DNA of 25,852 nucleotides from JANLQX01 sp043775075 (GTDB taxonomy: Bacteria > Actinomycetota > Acidimicrobiia > Acidimicrobiales > JANYDT01). The notes under the pieces were generated by a model. That model saw only the letters and a program-made list of their open reading frames with translations. It did no database searches and was not told where the DNA came from. The translations under genes and the position numbers were made by a program. The stretch is taken from assembly GCA_043775075.1 (NCBI GenBank), contig JAYVSS010000374.1, positions 1 through 25,852 on the forward strand, read 5' to 3'. Of the stretch, positions 15,375 through 22,603 are shown piece by piece. Within the stretch, counting starts at the first letter, position 1. Each line of letters begins with the position of its first letter.

Positions 15375-15452
15375 CAGTGTGAAGGTTTATCGTCAGTTTG
15401 AAGGAATTGCGTCGACGATTTTCCTTCACATTGACGAATTTCCTTCACACTG
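15375..15452. repeat. Palindromic four-unit repeat element, copy B
   Basis: This is the best-preserved copy: 78 bp, exactly symmetric about the CG at 15413-15414. Plus-strand units are CAGTGTGAAGGTTTATCGT (15375-15393) and CAGTTTGAAGGAATTGCGT (15394-15412). Minus-strand units are CAGTGTGAAGGAAATTCGT (15452-15434) and CAATGTGAAGGAAAATCGT (15433-15415). It is located between the start of the aldo/keto reductase and a broken luciferase-like gene. GCCGG just outside the left end is also shared with copy A. Confidence 0.88.
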
Positions 15453-15569
15453 GAGCCAGTTGGGCCTACCGGTTTCGCTGCTGTGACGGAGCGGATCAAA
15501 CTGGGTGCCGGCATCATGCAGATAAGCGCGCGTACTCCGGCGATGACGGCGATGACAGCGCTGTCGATA
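15450..15569 (+). pseudogene. Fragment of an LLM-class F420-dependent oxidoreductase
   Basis: About 40 plus-strand codons read as an internal piece of a luciferase-like monooxygenase-class flavin/F420 oxidoreductase. The segment VTERIKLGAGIMQISARTP continues as AMTAMTALSI, matching the stretch that normally leads into the SGGRF/GLGVSGP region. It begins directly at the right edge of palindromic copy B and ends near 15569, where it runs into a second gene remnant on the opposite strand. No start codon, N-terminal barrel strands or C-terminal half are present. The intact relatives are usually above 300 residues, so this is about a tenth of a gene. Coenzyme F420 capacity elsewhere in the window (fbiC) is consistent with such an enzyme having been present. 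Confidence 0.7.
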
Positions 15570-15824
15570 GCCACCGATAGCGCTCATCGCCGGTTTCGAA
15601 GTTTGCGGCGACGAACACGGGTGCCGATCCGAAGCCGTTCGTGGTTTCGGATCGGCCGCGGCACTGGATGTCGAAATGCACCGTCGTGGTAACGACAGTG
15701 GCGCGCCCCATCGACGACCGCAGTTGTGCCGACGATGGTCAGCCAGTCAGCCGCAGTAAGGGCCGGCGAGCGCGGCGTTGAGGCGGTCGCCGTGAATATT
15801 CATCGACTCGATCCCCACGACAAT
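15556..15824 (-). pseudogene. Decayed DUF3237-like gene
   Basis: Three minus-strand segments in three frames line up as one small beta-barrel protein of the DUF3237 type. They are GIESMNIHGDRLNAALAG (near 15815-15762), then TAADWLTIVGTTAVVD, then VHFDIQCRGR and APVFVAANFETGDERYRWLS (to 15556). The order and the closing ETGDERYRWL motif are what I associate with this family. Frame changes occur near 15755 and 15705, and the last strand and tail are missing where it meets the LLM fragment. The start cannot be defined. I am sure it is a broken coding sequence but only moderately sure of the family name. Confidence 0.55.
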
Positions 15825-16060
15825 GCGATGGCCGGATGGCTGAAAGGACGGATGAAGAACGCGACGCATTTTCTCCACGAGCGCCGGTTGTGGATGTTGG
15901 CGATTGGACGCACAGCAAAGGTCCGCTGATGGCGGCAAATTGATTCCGCTACGTCGAGGGGCGATCAAGATGTACCTGGCGTCTTCGTTGCGGCGCTACA
16001 GACTCTGCGGCCCAGGACCTCGGTGCGCCAGCGTCCGCACCAATCGGTCTGACCTGGTTC

Positions 16061-16486
16061 TCATGTCGCCGACCGAATTGCGGCGGGGCCGAACGTCGTC
16101 CGGCAATGGTTGCACCAGAAGGCCTGTTCGAACTCGCTGCCGCAGGGTCCATGAACAAGGCGGACGGTCGGCGCGGTGTCAGCAAACCACCGATCGCCCC
16201 AACGGAGCAACGCCACGAGCGCAGGTGAGAGTTCGAACCCGGCTTGGGTTAACCGGTAGTCGTAGCGGACGGGCCGGTCTTGATACGGGCTCTTCTCGAC
16301 GACGCCGGCCGCCACCAACCGCTTCAGTCGGGTGGCGAGCAACGGTCGAGCGATCCCGAGGTCGACGCACAGTTCGTCGAAGCGGCGAATACCCCGAAAA
16401 ATGTCGCGTAGCACCAGCATCGTCCATCGGTCACCGATGATGGACGCCACTGCAGCGATCCCAGTTTCCTCGTCAGCGGCCTTCAC
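16061..16486 (-). CDS. HxlR-family winged-helix transcriptional regulator
   Basis: This small DNA-binding protein of 141 residues has the HxlR winged-helix pattern: GDRWTMLVLRDIFRGIRRFD, then the recognition helix region IARPLLATRLKRLVAAGVVE, then the wing (RYDYRLTQAGFEL). The C-terminus holds a possible zinc or thiol site with one Cys in HGPCG and a C-x2-C in WCNHCRTTF. The start is GTG 16486, with no Shine-Dalgarno but a TAGGCT box eight bases upstream, suggesting a leaderless transcript. It is divergent from fbiC across 80 bases that contain several GTGAGTAC half-sites, so it probably represses itself and may control fbiC. HxlR proteins in other bacteria often sense electrophiles or oxidants through cysteine. 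Confidence 0.9.
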   Translation of the reverse strand: MKAADEETGIAAVASIIGDRWTMLVLRDIFRGIRRFDELCVDLGIARPLLATRLKRLVAAGVVEKSPYQDRPVRYDYRLTQAGFELSPALVALLRWGDRWFADTAPTVRLVHGPCGSEFEQAFWCNHCRTTFGPAAIRSAT

Positions 16487-16494
16487 AGGTCATG

Positions 16495-16500
16495 AGCCTA
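16495..16500 (-). promoter_or_regulatory. Candidate -10 box for the HxlR-type gene
   Basis: On the minus strand TAGGCT is followed by eight bases and then the GTG start. This fits an actinobacterial TANNNT -10 element with transcription starting at the initiation codon. Confidence 0.4.
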
Positions 16501-16501
16501 T

Positions 16502-16548
16502 GTGAGTACAAGCGAGTATCGACCGGTGAGTTCTAAATTCGTACTCAC
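16502..16548. promoter_or_regulatory. Operator-like array of GTGAGTAC half-sites between hxlR-type gene and fbiC
   Basis: Four related half-sites occur in 47 bases: GTGAGTAC (16502-16509), GCGAGTAT (16512-16519), GTGAGTTC (16526-16533) and, on the minus strand, GTGAGTAC (16548-16541). The last two form a 23-bp imperfect palindrome with perfect 6-bp outer arms. The first two are in tandem at a 10-bp period. The palindrome covers the expected -35/spacer of fbiC and the tandem pair covers that of the regulator. This is the natural binding region for the divergent HxlR-type protein. Confidence 0.6.
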
Positions 16549-16553
16549 TGGTG

Positions 16554-16559
16554 TAGGGT
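16554..16559 (+). promoter_or_regulatory. Candidate -10 box for fbiC (leaderless)
   Basis: TAGGGT is followed by seven bases and then the GTG start of fbiC. No Shine-Dalgarno is present, and an in-frame stop at 16534-16536 leaves no alternative upstream start. The arrangement fits a leaderless mRNA. Confidence 0.45.
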
Positions 16560-16566
16560 CACGGAC

Positions 16567-18924
16567 GTGATCACCTTCGACGACCGAGAACTGCTCAACC
16601 AGCCCCTAGCTGACTTGATGAGTACCGCACGTAGGGTTCGGGACGCAACTACGGGCACCCGCATCACCTACTCGCCGAAGGTCTTCATCCCGCTCACGTT
16701 TCTGTGTAACGACACGTGTGACTACTGCACATTTGCTCAGCCCCCAGCACGAGTCGCCGCACCATATCTGTCCGCCGACGAGGTTCGGGCCATCGCCCGG
16801 GCTGGCGCCGAGGCGGGTTGCCACGAGGCACTGTTCACGCTCGGAGAGCGACCCGAGGACCGTTACCCAATCGCCGCTGAGTGGTTGGCCGCCAACGGGT
16901 ACTCATCGACCGTCCACTATCTGGCGGCGATGTGCAAACTCGTTATTGACGAGACGGGCCTATTGCCCCACGCCAACGCCGGCGCGCTCACCTACGACGA
17001 ACTAGCGCACCTTCGCCCGGTGTCAGTCAGTCAAGGAATGATGGTCGAGTCGATAAACCCGACGCTTGCTTGCCATCGCAACGCTCCCGACAAAGCACCT
17101 GAGCGTCGGCTGTCAACACTTGAAGCGGCCGGCGAACTTCGTATCCCGTTCACCACCGGTCTGCTCGTGGGCATTGGCGACTCACGACAAGACCGCCTCG
17201 ACGGGTTACGGGCAATTGCGGCATCGCACGCTCGCCACGGTCACGTGCAAGAAGTCATCATTCAAAACTTCCTGCCGAAACTCGCCAGCGGGATGCGTAA
17301 TGCGACCGCCTGCCCGCCCGATGAGTTCCTGTGGACGATCGCCGTTGCCCGTCTCGTCCTGCCCCCAACCGTTCACCTGCAAGCGCCACCGAATTTGTCG
17401 GACGATTTCGGAGTCCTGCTCGATGCCGGCATCGACGATTGGGGTGGCGTCTCGCCGGTCACGGCCGATCACGTCAACCCAGAACGTCCGTGGCCCGCAC
17501 TCGACATCTTGCGTGCCGTCACCGAATCACGCGGGTTCACGCTCGCGCCACGACTCACCGCGTACCCCGAATTCCTCACTGACTCACTCGCTGGACCACA
17601 ACACTGGGTTGACCCGGCGTTGCGATTCGCCGTGCTGGATCGCAGCGACGCCGAAGGCCTCGGCCGCGATGACCCCGGTGCACAATTCCCGGAACAAGTC
17701 ACCGGGACCCGAGACACCGGCGACGGAGCCGACGTGATCCTCGTGGGCGACCGCTCAACCCAGTGGTACTCCGGCTGGAGTGAACGGCCACCAATCCTGC
17801 TGCCCGCACCGCAAAAAGCCATACGGGGCGCAGTCGCCGAAGTTCTCCGCGGTTTCGCCGCCGGAGAGGAACTGGGCATCGACGAAATGGTCACTCTGTT
17901 CAACGCCCGAGGACCCGAAGTCGTCGCCGTCGCTACAGCCGCCGACGATCTTCGCAAAGCCGTCAACGGAGACGATATTTCGTGGGTTCACAATCGCAAT
18001 ATCAACTACACGAACGTGTGTACGTTCAAGTGCAAGTTCTGCGGATTCGCCAAGGGCAAAGTGTCGCTCAACCTGCGCGGCACGCCGTACCTCCTCACCC
18101 TCGACGACATCGCTACCCGAGCGCGTGAAGCATGGGAAATGGGCGCCACCGAAGTCACCCTGCAAGGCGGCATCCATCCGAGTTTCGACGGCGACTACTA
18201 CATCGACGTTTGCCATGCGGTGAAAGACGCTGCCCCAGAAATTCACGTTCACGCCTTCACTGCGCTCGAAGTCAACGAAGGGGCGAAACGGCTTGGCGAA
18301 CCACTTGAGCACTACCTCCTGCGTCTCAAAGATGCCGGGCTGCGTTCGCTACCCGGAACCGCCGCCGAGATTCTTGACCCGGAGCCACGCTCCATTCTGT
18401 GCCCCGACAAAGTCACCACCGATGAATGGCTGCACATTCACGAGACGGCCCATGGCGTGGGTCTGCGTTCAAACGTGACAATCATGGCCGGCTCGATCGA
18501 ACGACCAATCCATTGGGCGAGACATATCGACCGAACTCGCGCCGTCCAGAAACGTACAGGCGGATTCACCGAATACATCCCGCTGCCGTTTGTGCACATG
18601 GCCTCGCCGATCTATCTCCAGCGCAAGGCCCGACGCGGCCCGACGTTCCGCGAGGTCCTGCTACTCCACGCCGTTGGACGCCTGGCGTTCCGTCACCACA
18701 TCGATAACGTTCAAGCGTCATGGGTCAAGATCGGTGTGCCCGGTGTGCAACAGCTCCTCATCGCCGGCGTGAATGACCTCGGCGGCACCCTCATGGACGA
18801 AAACATCAGCCGCGCCGCCGGCGCCATACACGGCCAAAAAATGACGGAAGACTCCTTCAAAGCAGTCGTCCAACCACTCGGTCGCCAGCTCGTCCGCCGC
18901 ACCACCCTCTACGCCAAAGGGTGA
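16567..18924 (+). CDS. fbiC: 7,8-didemethyl-8-hydroxy-5-deazariboflavin (FO) synthase, CofG-CofH fusion
   Basis: This is a dual radical-SAM enzyme that makes FO, the chromophore of coenzyme F420, from tyrosine and a ribityl-aminouracil. It has 785 residues and contains both halves. The CofG half has its Cx3Cx2C cluster at Cys47, Cys51, Cys54 (CNDTCDYC), then ALFTLGERPEDRY, GLLPHANAG and DDWGGVSPVTADHVNPERPW. The CofH half has its cluster at Cys485, Cys489, Cys492 (CTFKCKFC), then EVTLQGGIHP, LPGTAAEIL and GGFTEYIPLPFVH. It is shorter than mycobacterial FbiC (about 856 residues), mainly at the N-terminus and the interdomain linker. Start GTG 16567 is the only candidate after an in-frame stop at 16534. 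It is monocistronic here, with no other F420 genes nearby, and is divergent from an HxlR-type regulator that may control it. Confidence 0.96.
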   Translation: MITFDDRELLNQPLADLMSTARRVRDATTGTRITYSPKVFIPLTFLCNDTCDYCTFAQPPARVAAPYLSADEVRAIARAGAEAGCHEALFTLGERPEDRYPIAAEWLAANGYSSTVHYLAAMCKLVIDETGLLPHANAGALTYDELAHLRPVSVSQGMMVESINPTLACHRNAPDKAPERRLSTLEAAGELRIPFTTGLLVGIGDSRQDRLDGLRAIAASHARHGHVQEVIIQNFLPKLASGMRNATACPPDEFLWTIAVARLVLPPTVHLQAPPNLSDDFGVLLDAGIDDWGGVSPVTADHVNPERPWPALDILRAVTESRGFTLAPRLTAYPEFLTDSLAGPQHWVDPALRFAVLDRSDAEGLGRDDPGAQFPEQVTGTRDTGDGADVILVGDRSTQWYSGWSERPPILLPAPQKAIRGAVAEVLRGFAAGEELGIDEMVTLFNARGPEVVAVATAADDLRKAVNGDDISWVHNRNINYTNVCTFKCKFCGFAKGKVSLNLRGTPYLLTLDDIATRAREAWEMGATEVTLQGGIHPSFDGDYYIDVCHAVKDAAPEIHVHAFTALEVNEGAKRLGEPLEHYLLRLKDAGLRSLPGTAAEILDPEPRSILCPDKVTTDEWLHIHETAHGVGLRSNVTIMAGSIERPIHWARHIDRTRAVQKRTGGFTEYIPLPFVHMASPIYLQRKARRGPTFREVLLLHAVGRLAFRHHIDNVQASWVKIGVPGVQQLLIAGVNDLGGTLMDENISRAAGAIHGQKMTEDSFKAVVQPLGRQLVRRTTLYAKG

Positions 18925-19240
18925 TCACCTCGGGGCTGGTGGTGGCCGTAGATCGCGCCGATGACATGGTTTCGAGGGTCGGAGCGATTGTGCTCACCGG
19001 CACCTTCGGTTTTGTTGGTCGCCCGAGGCGGTCGTTGAGGTAGGCGACCATGAGGCGGTTCACCGGTGTGGCGATGTGACCAAGGAGGATAGTAACGAGT
19101 CACGACCCGTGGAGACGCCGCTACCTCGACCGCGTCGCGTCGTTTACTACGACGGCCTAATGGGGCGACCAGCGATCTGATCGGCCACACTTCGGGTCAG
19201 TTGTCGCAAAATGGTCTCTGCCGGCCCGACAGGGCACGGC
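18925..19240. other. Intergenic region after fbiC, no supported gene
   Basis: These 316 bases carry no convincing gene. A minus-strand stretch of about 30 codons near 19085-18990 (ILLGHIATPVNRLMVAYLND) faintly recalls the C-terminal end of a ketopantoate-reductase-like protein and could be another gene remnant, but this is weak. No clear terminator hairpin with a T-run follows fbiC. The 3' end holds the putative promoter of the ABC transporter operon. Confidence 0.4.
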
Positions 19241-19246
19241 TACGGT
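19241..19246 (+). promoter_or_regulatory. Candidate -10 box for the ABC transporter operon (leaderless)
   Basis: TACGGT is followed by seven bases and then ATG 19254. No Shine-Dalgarno is visible. The geometry is the same as at fbiC. Confidence 0.4.
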
Positions 19247-19253
19247 ACGTCGG

Positions 19254-20165
19254 ATGCTGACCGTGCATGATGTTCACAAGGCATACGGAGATATTCAGGC
19301 TCTACGCGGTGCGTCATTGGAGGTTGAAGCGGGCAGCATTGTCTCGCTGCTGGGGCGAAATGGTGCGGGCAAGAGCACCCTGCTCTCTATCATTGCCGGG
19401 CTGGTCCGAGCAGACCAGGGATCGGTGATCGTTGACGGCGTCGATGTTCTTGCCCATCCCAAGAGGGCCACCGGTCTTGTGGGGATCGCTCCGCAACAGA
19501 CCGGCATCTACCCGCCGCTATCGGTGCGAGAGAACCTGGAGTTCTTCGGCGAACTCGCCGGGTTGCGTCGAAACGAGCGACGAACCAGAGCGGAGTCAAT
19601 CGCTGAACGCTTAGGCCTGGCATTGTTGCTCGATCGCAAAGCAATGAAGCTGTCCGGCGGTGAAGCGCGCCGGCTCCACACGGCGTGTGCCCTTGTCCAT
19701 CGCCCGAAGGTTCTGATGCTTGATGAACCGACGGTCGGCGCCGACGTGACGACACGGGCGCAGATCATCGAAGCCGTTCGTGATCTGGCCTCTGAGGGTG
19801 CGGCAATCGTGTACATCACGCATTACCTCCCGGAAGTCGGGGCCCTCGACGCGTCGATTGTTGTTATCGACAACGGACGTGTGCTGACGAAAGGCACTCG
19901 TGCCGAACTCATCGCCGCTCATCGAACCGGGGGCGTCCGCTTCGAGACAACGGTGCCACTGAACGACGAAGTCAAGCGGAAGATGGGAGCGGTGGAGACG
20001 GCGGCGAATCAATACCTTGTCGAGGGGGAACATGAGCTTTCGGCGGTGTTTCAAGAACTCTCCGAGCACCACGTCTTGATTGATTCGATCGAAGCGATGA
20101 AGCCGGACCTGGAATCGGTCTTCACCGCAATAACCGGAGCAACGTTGGTCGAGGCGACATCGTGA
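19254..20165 (+). CDS. ABC transporter ATP-binding protein (drug/lipid export type)
   Basis: This is the nucleotide-binding subunit of an ABC-2-type exporter, 303 residues. Walker A is GRNGAGKS (34-41), the Q-loop is at Gln81-82 (APQQTG), the signature is LSGGE (133-137), Walker B is LMLDEP (154-159) and the switch His is His190 (YITH). A C-terminal tail of about 90 residues (ending near EAMKPDLESVFTAITG) follows the pattern of the DrrA/CcmA-like exporters. The permease gene overlaps the stop codon by four bases, so the two form one export unit. Substrates for this class include antibiotics, lipids and daunorubicin-like compounds; nothing in the window identifies this one. The start lacks a Shine-Dalgarno and has a TANNNT box at leaderless distance. 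Confidence 0.94.
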   Translation: MLTVHDVHKAYGDIQALRGASLEVEAGSIVSLLGRNGAGKSTLLSIIAGLVRADQGSVIVDGVDVLAHPKRATGLVGIAPQQTGIYPPLSVRENLEFFGELAGLRRNERRTRAESIAERLGLALLLDRKAMKLSGGEARRLHTACALVHRPKVLMLDEPTVGADVTTRAQIIEAVRDLASEGAAIVYITHYLPEVGALDASIVVIDNGRVLTKGTRAELIAAHRTGGVRFETTVPLNDEVKRKMGAVETAANQYLVEGEHELSAVFQELSEHHVLIDSIEAMKPDLESVFTAITGATLVEATS

Positions 20166-20932
20166 ACGCGGTCGTCGCCATCGTCAAGCAACAGTTCCGG
20201 ATCATTCGTCGAGATCCGTGGTTTCTCCTCATCATGTTCCTCATGCCCCTCGTCGTGATGCCCTTGTTCAAACGCACCATGAGCTTTTCGTTGCAGGCGA
20301 GCGGCTACGCCAAGGCGACTGGAGCGGAACAGGTGGTGCCGGGGCAGATCGTGATGTTCGGATTCTTCGTCGGCGGGTCATCGGGGTTCTGCTTGTTCCG
20401 CGAACACGGCTGGCGCACGTGGGACCGCTTGCGCGCCTCGTCGGCGTCGTCGCGCGCCGTCCTCGTCGGATTCGCATTCCCGTGGGTCGTGATCCTGACA
20501 ATCTTCCAAACGGTGTTGCTGTGCGTCGGCGGGCTTGCCCTCGGCCTGAGACTTCATGGCGGCTCGCCGGTGGCCGAATTCTTGGTCATCGTGGGGTACG
20601 CCAGTTGCGTCGTTGCGTTGGTCATGCTGGTTGCCTCAACACTACGAACGGTGAATCAAGTCAACGCGTTTCAAAATGTTGGAGCGATGGCGTTTGCCGG
20701 GCTCGGTGGAGCGCTGGTGCCGCTCGCTCAGCTACCTGCGTGGGCCCGCTCCGTTGCCCCCGTCACGCCGGCGTACTGGGCGATGAAGGGGCACACGGAA
20801 GTGTTCCTCAAAAGTGGCGGCATTGCCGACGTGGCGATTCCGGTCGGCGTATTACTTGGAGCATCGGCGCTGCTTCTCACCGTGGCGACGTTCCGCTTCC
20901 GAGTCGATGAGACCAAGCAGTTCTTCGCATAA
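20162..20932 (+). CDS. ABC-2 type transporter permease
   Basis: This integral membrane protein of 256 residues starts at GTG 20162, which overlaps the ATPase stop (GTGA). About six hydrophobic segments are visible, near residues 20-36, 60-80, 100-128, 139-160, 171-192 and 221-243. The loop LPAWARSVAPVTPAYWAMKG before the last segment is the hallmark of ABC-2 exporters, in which a conserved Pro-rich turn precedes the final helix. With the ATPase it forms a homodimer-of-heterodimers exporter. It is the last gene of this plus-strand unit and is convergent with the Rieske oxygenase gene. The cargo is unknown. Confidence 0.93.
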   Translation: MNAVVAIVKQQFRIIRRDPWFLLIMFLMPLVVMPLFKRTMSFSLQASGYAKATGAEQVVPGQIVMFGFFVGGSSGFCLFREHGWRTWDRLRASSASSRAVLVGFAFPWVVILTIFQTVLLCVGGLALGLRLHGGSPVAEFLVIVGYASCVVALVMLVASTLRTVNQVNAFQNVGAMAFAGLGGALVPLAQLPAWARSVAPVTPAYWAMKGHTEVFLKSGGIADVAIPVGVLLGASALLLTVATFRFRVDETKQFFA

Positions 20933-20950
20933 TGATTTCTGCTCAGTAGC

Positions 20951-20968
20951 GCCGACGCTCCCGTCGGC
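20951..20968. terminator. Hairpin between convergent genes, possible bidirectional terminator
   Basis: GCCGACG (20951-20957) and CGTCGGC (20962-20968) form a perfect 7-bp GC-rich stem with a four-base loop. GCCGACG recurs at 20971. It lies between the permease stop and the Rieske oxygenase stop. There is no T-run; U-less hairpin terminators are reported in actinobacteria, so the call is tentative. Confidence 0.4.
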
Positions 20969-21049
20969 GGGCCGACGCGAACGCGCCCACTGGACAGTTT
21001 TCCGTTGGGTTCCCTGTCTTGTCGGGCGTGACCGAGCGTTCTGCTCATC

Positions 21050-22384
21050 TCATTGACCGTTCCTTAGAAGGTGGCCGAGCCAATCGTGATGATGCTGAAT
21101 CCGATCCTCCTCTTCGGACAGGAAGGCCTTCTGGAATCCGCGTGAGTGCATCCCTCGCTGCACGTCTCGGATGTAGTGCACGTCTTGGTCGATCGTGATG
21201 GTCATCGTCTTGCGGCCGGCGATGATGTCCTCTTGGTCGAATTCGTCGTGCGCCGGCCGCTCCGGCTGCGCGAACAGCGTGCTGGGATGCGGCATGTACG
21301 CGACATCGGCACGCTCAGCCACGTCACGGGACGGCTTCATTCGGAACGTCCACTTGTCCCACCGGCACCAGTCAGGGTCTCGAGGGAACGGCCGGGCCCG
21401 CATCACGATCGCGGTGTCCGGCTGGAGCGTGAGGATTGTGTTCGGGAAAATGTTGTATTGCTCGATGTCGGTGAGACGTTCGTCGCTGAGTTGGTCGTAA
21501 TTGAAACCCATTCCCGGACCGGCCTCGCGGCGGAGCTTCTGGACGTCTTTGCGCACATCGAGGATGCGGCCGACGTAGTCACTCGGATCGGCGCCATACA
21601 CCCGCAATTGATGCTCCATGTAGGAGTTGGGTTGGTCCGGAATGGGCAGGCGTCGATTCACGGTGTGGCCGTCGATCACTAGGCCCGTGTGCCCGTTCGC
21701 ATAGAGATCGACTTGTGCCGATGGGCAATCGAAGAGCATCTGATGTTGTGGGTGAATGTGCTCGACGTGATACAGCTCACCGAAGTTGTCAAACACCGCT
21801 TTCCAGTTACAGGCGAGCGTGACCGTCTGGTCACCGACAAGCGTCATGTCCTCGAGCCGATACGGAGCTATTCGTTCCCCGACGAGTCCGAGGTCGTGGT
21901 GTAGCGGTGCTGCATTCGGGTCGAGATTGATGAAGACCAGGCCGGCGAAGGTGTCGACTCGAACGGGTCGAAGAGAATGTGCGTCACGATTCACGCCGCC
22001 GAGAAAACGATCGTTGTCGGGCACCACCGAAAGCCGGCCGTCGGGGTGGTAGATCCAGCCGTGGTACCCGCAGACGAAGCGTTGCGAGCAGCCGACTCCG
22101 TTCGCCACCCGCATCCCGCGGTGCTGACACGAGTTGAAGAAGGCGCAAAGCTCACCGGTCGCGGATCGCGAGACAATGACCGATTCGGTGCCGATGTCGT
22201 ACACAAAGTATTGGCCGGGTGCTTCAACGTCGCCCACAAGGCCGGCACACATCCACACGCGCGGCCAGAGGTGGTCGTATTCCTGCTGCATCCAAGCCGC
22301 AGAGGTGTAACGCTCAGAAGTGATGGGCTGCGGACCGTCCGGGGACCTTCCGTGGACGATGGTGGGTCTGGTCTGAACTTTCAT
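21050..22384 (-). CDS. Rieske non-heme iron oxygenase, large subunit
   Basis: This is a ring-hydroxylating or demethylating dioxygenase alpha subunit of 444 residues. The Rieske [2Fe-2S] ligands are C86-x-H88 (CQHRG) and C105-x2-H108 (CGYHGW). The mononuclear iron site shows N200-x2-E203-x2-H206-x4-H211 within FDNFGELYHVEHIH. The start at 22384 is supported by GGAGG (minus strand 22398-22394) nine bases upstream; the frame stays open for another 50 codons, but these look noncoding. No beta subunit, ferredoxin or reductase is adjacent, so electrons must come from a partner encoded elsewhere. The neighbours across the divergent promoter region (DUF1185, EthD) suggest an aromatic or amine catabolic locus. 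The substrate is unknown. Confidence 0.93.
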   Translation of the reverse strand: MKVQTRPTIVHGRSPDGPQPITSERYTSAAWMQQEYDHLWPRVWMCAGLVGDVEAPGQYFVYDIGTESVIVSRSATGELCAFFNSCQHRGMRVANGVGCSQRFVCGYHGWIYHPDGRLSVVPDNDRFLGGVNRDAHSLRPVRVDTFAGLVFINLDPNAAPLHHDLGLVGERIAPYRLEDMTLVGDQTVTLACNWKAVFDNFGELYHVEHIHPQHQMLFDCPSAQVDLYANGHTGLVIDGHTVNRRLPIPDQPNSYMEHQLRVYGADPSDYVGRILDVRKDVQKLRREAGPGMGFNYDQLSDERLTDIEQYNIFPNTILTLQPDTAIVMRARPFPRDPDWCRWDKWTFRMKPSRDVAERADVAYMPHPSTLFAQPERPAHDEFDQEDIIAGRKTMTITIDQDVHYIRDVQRGMHSRGFQKAFLSEEEDRIQHHHDWLGHLLRNGQ

Positions 22385-22590
22385 TCGATGGAACCTCCGA
22401 TTTCCAACAATCGCAATCCGGATACCTTGCCATTTGTATGCGACACACCGCAATCGAGCGCCAGCGTCCGACGGCGCGACCTCGTGCCCGTCACGAAATG
22501 CGGAAGGTTTGGCCAAGACACAGGGTGGGCTCAAGGGTTGGTCATCTCGAGCAGATGATCGAAATCGACGTGAATTCCTGAGGCGGCCGA

Positions 22591-22596
22591 TATCGT
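22591..22596 (+). promoter_or_regulatory. Candidate -10 box for the DUF1185-EthD unit (leaderless)
   Basis: TATCGT is followed by seven bases and then ATG 22604, with no ribosome-binding site. The spacing is identical to that at fbiC and the ABC transporter gene. Confidence 0.4.
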
Positions 22597-22603
22597 CGGA
22601 CGG

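Noticed and set aside
22385..22534. Fifty-codon N-terminal extension of the Rieske oxygenase
   Set aside because: There is no family similarity, and a good GGAGG site precedes the inner ATG at 22384.
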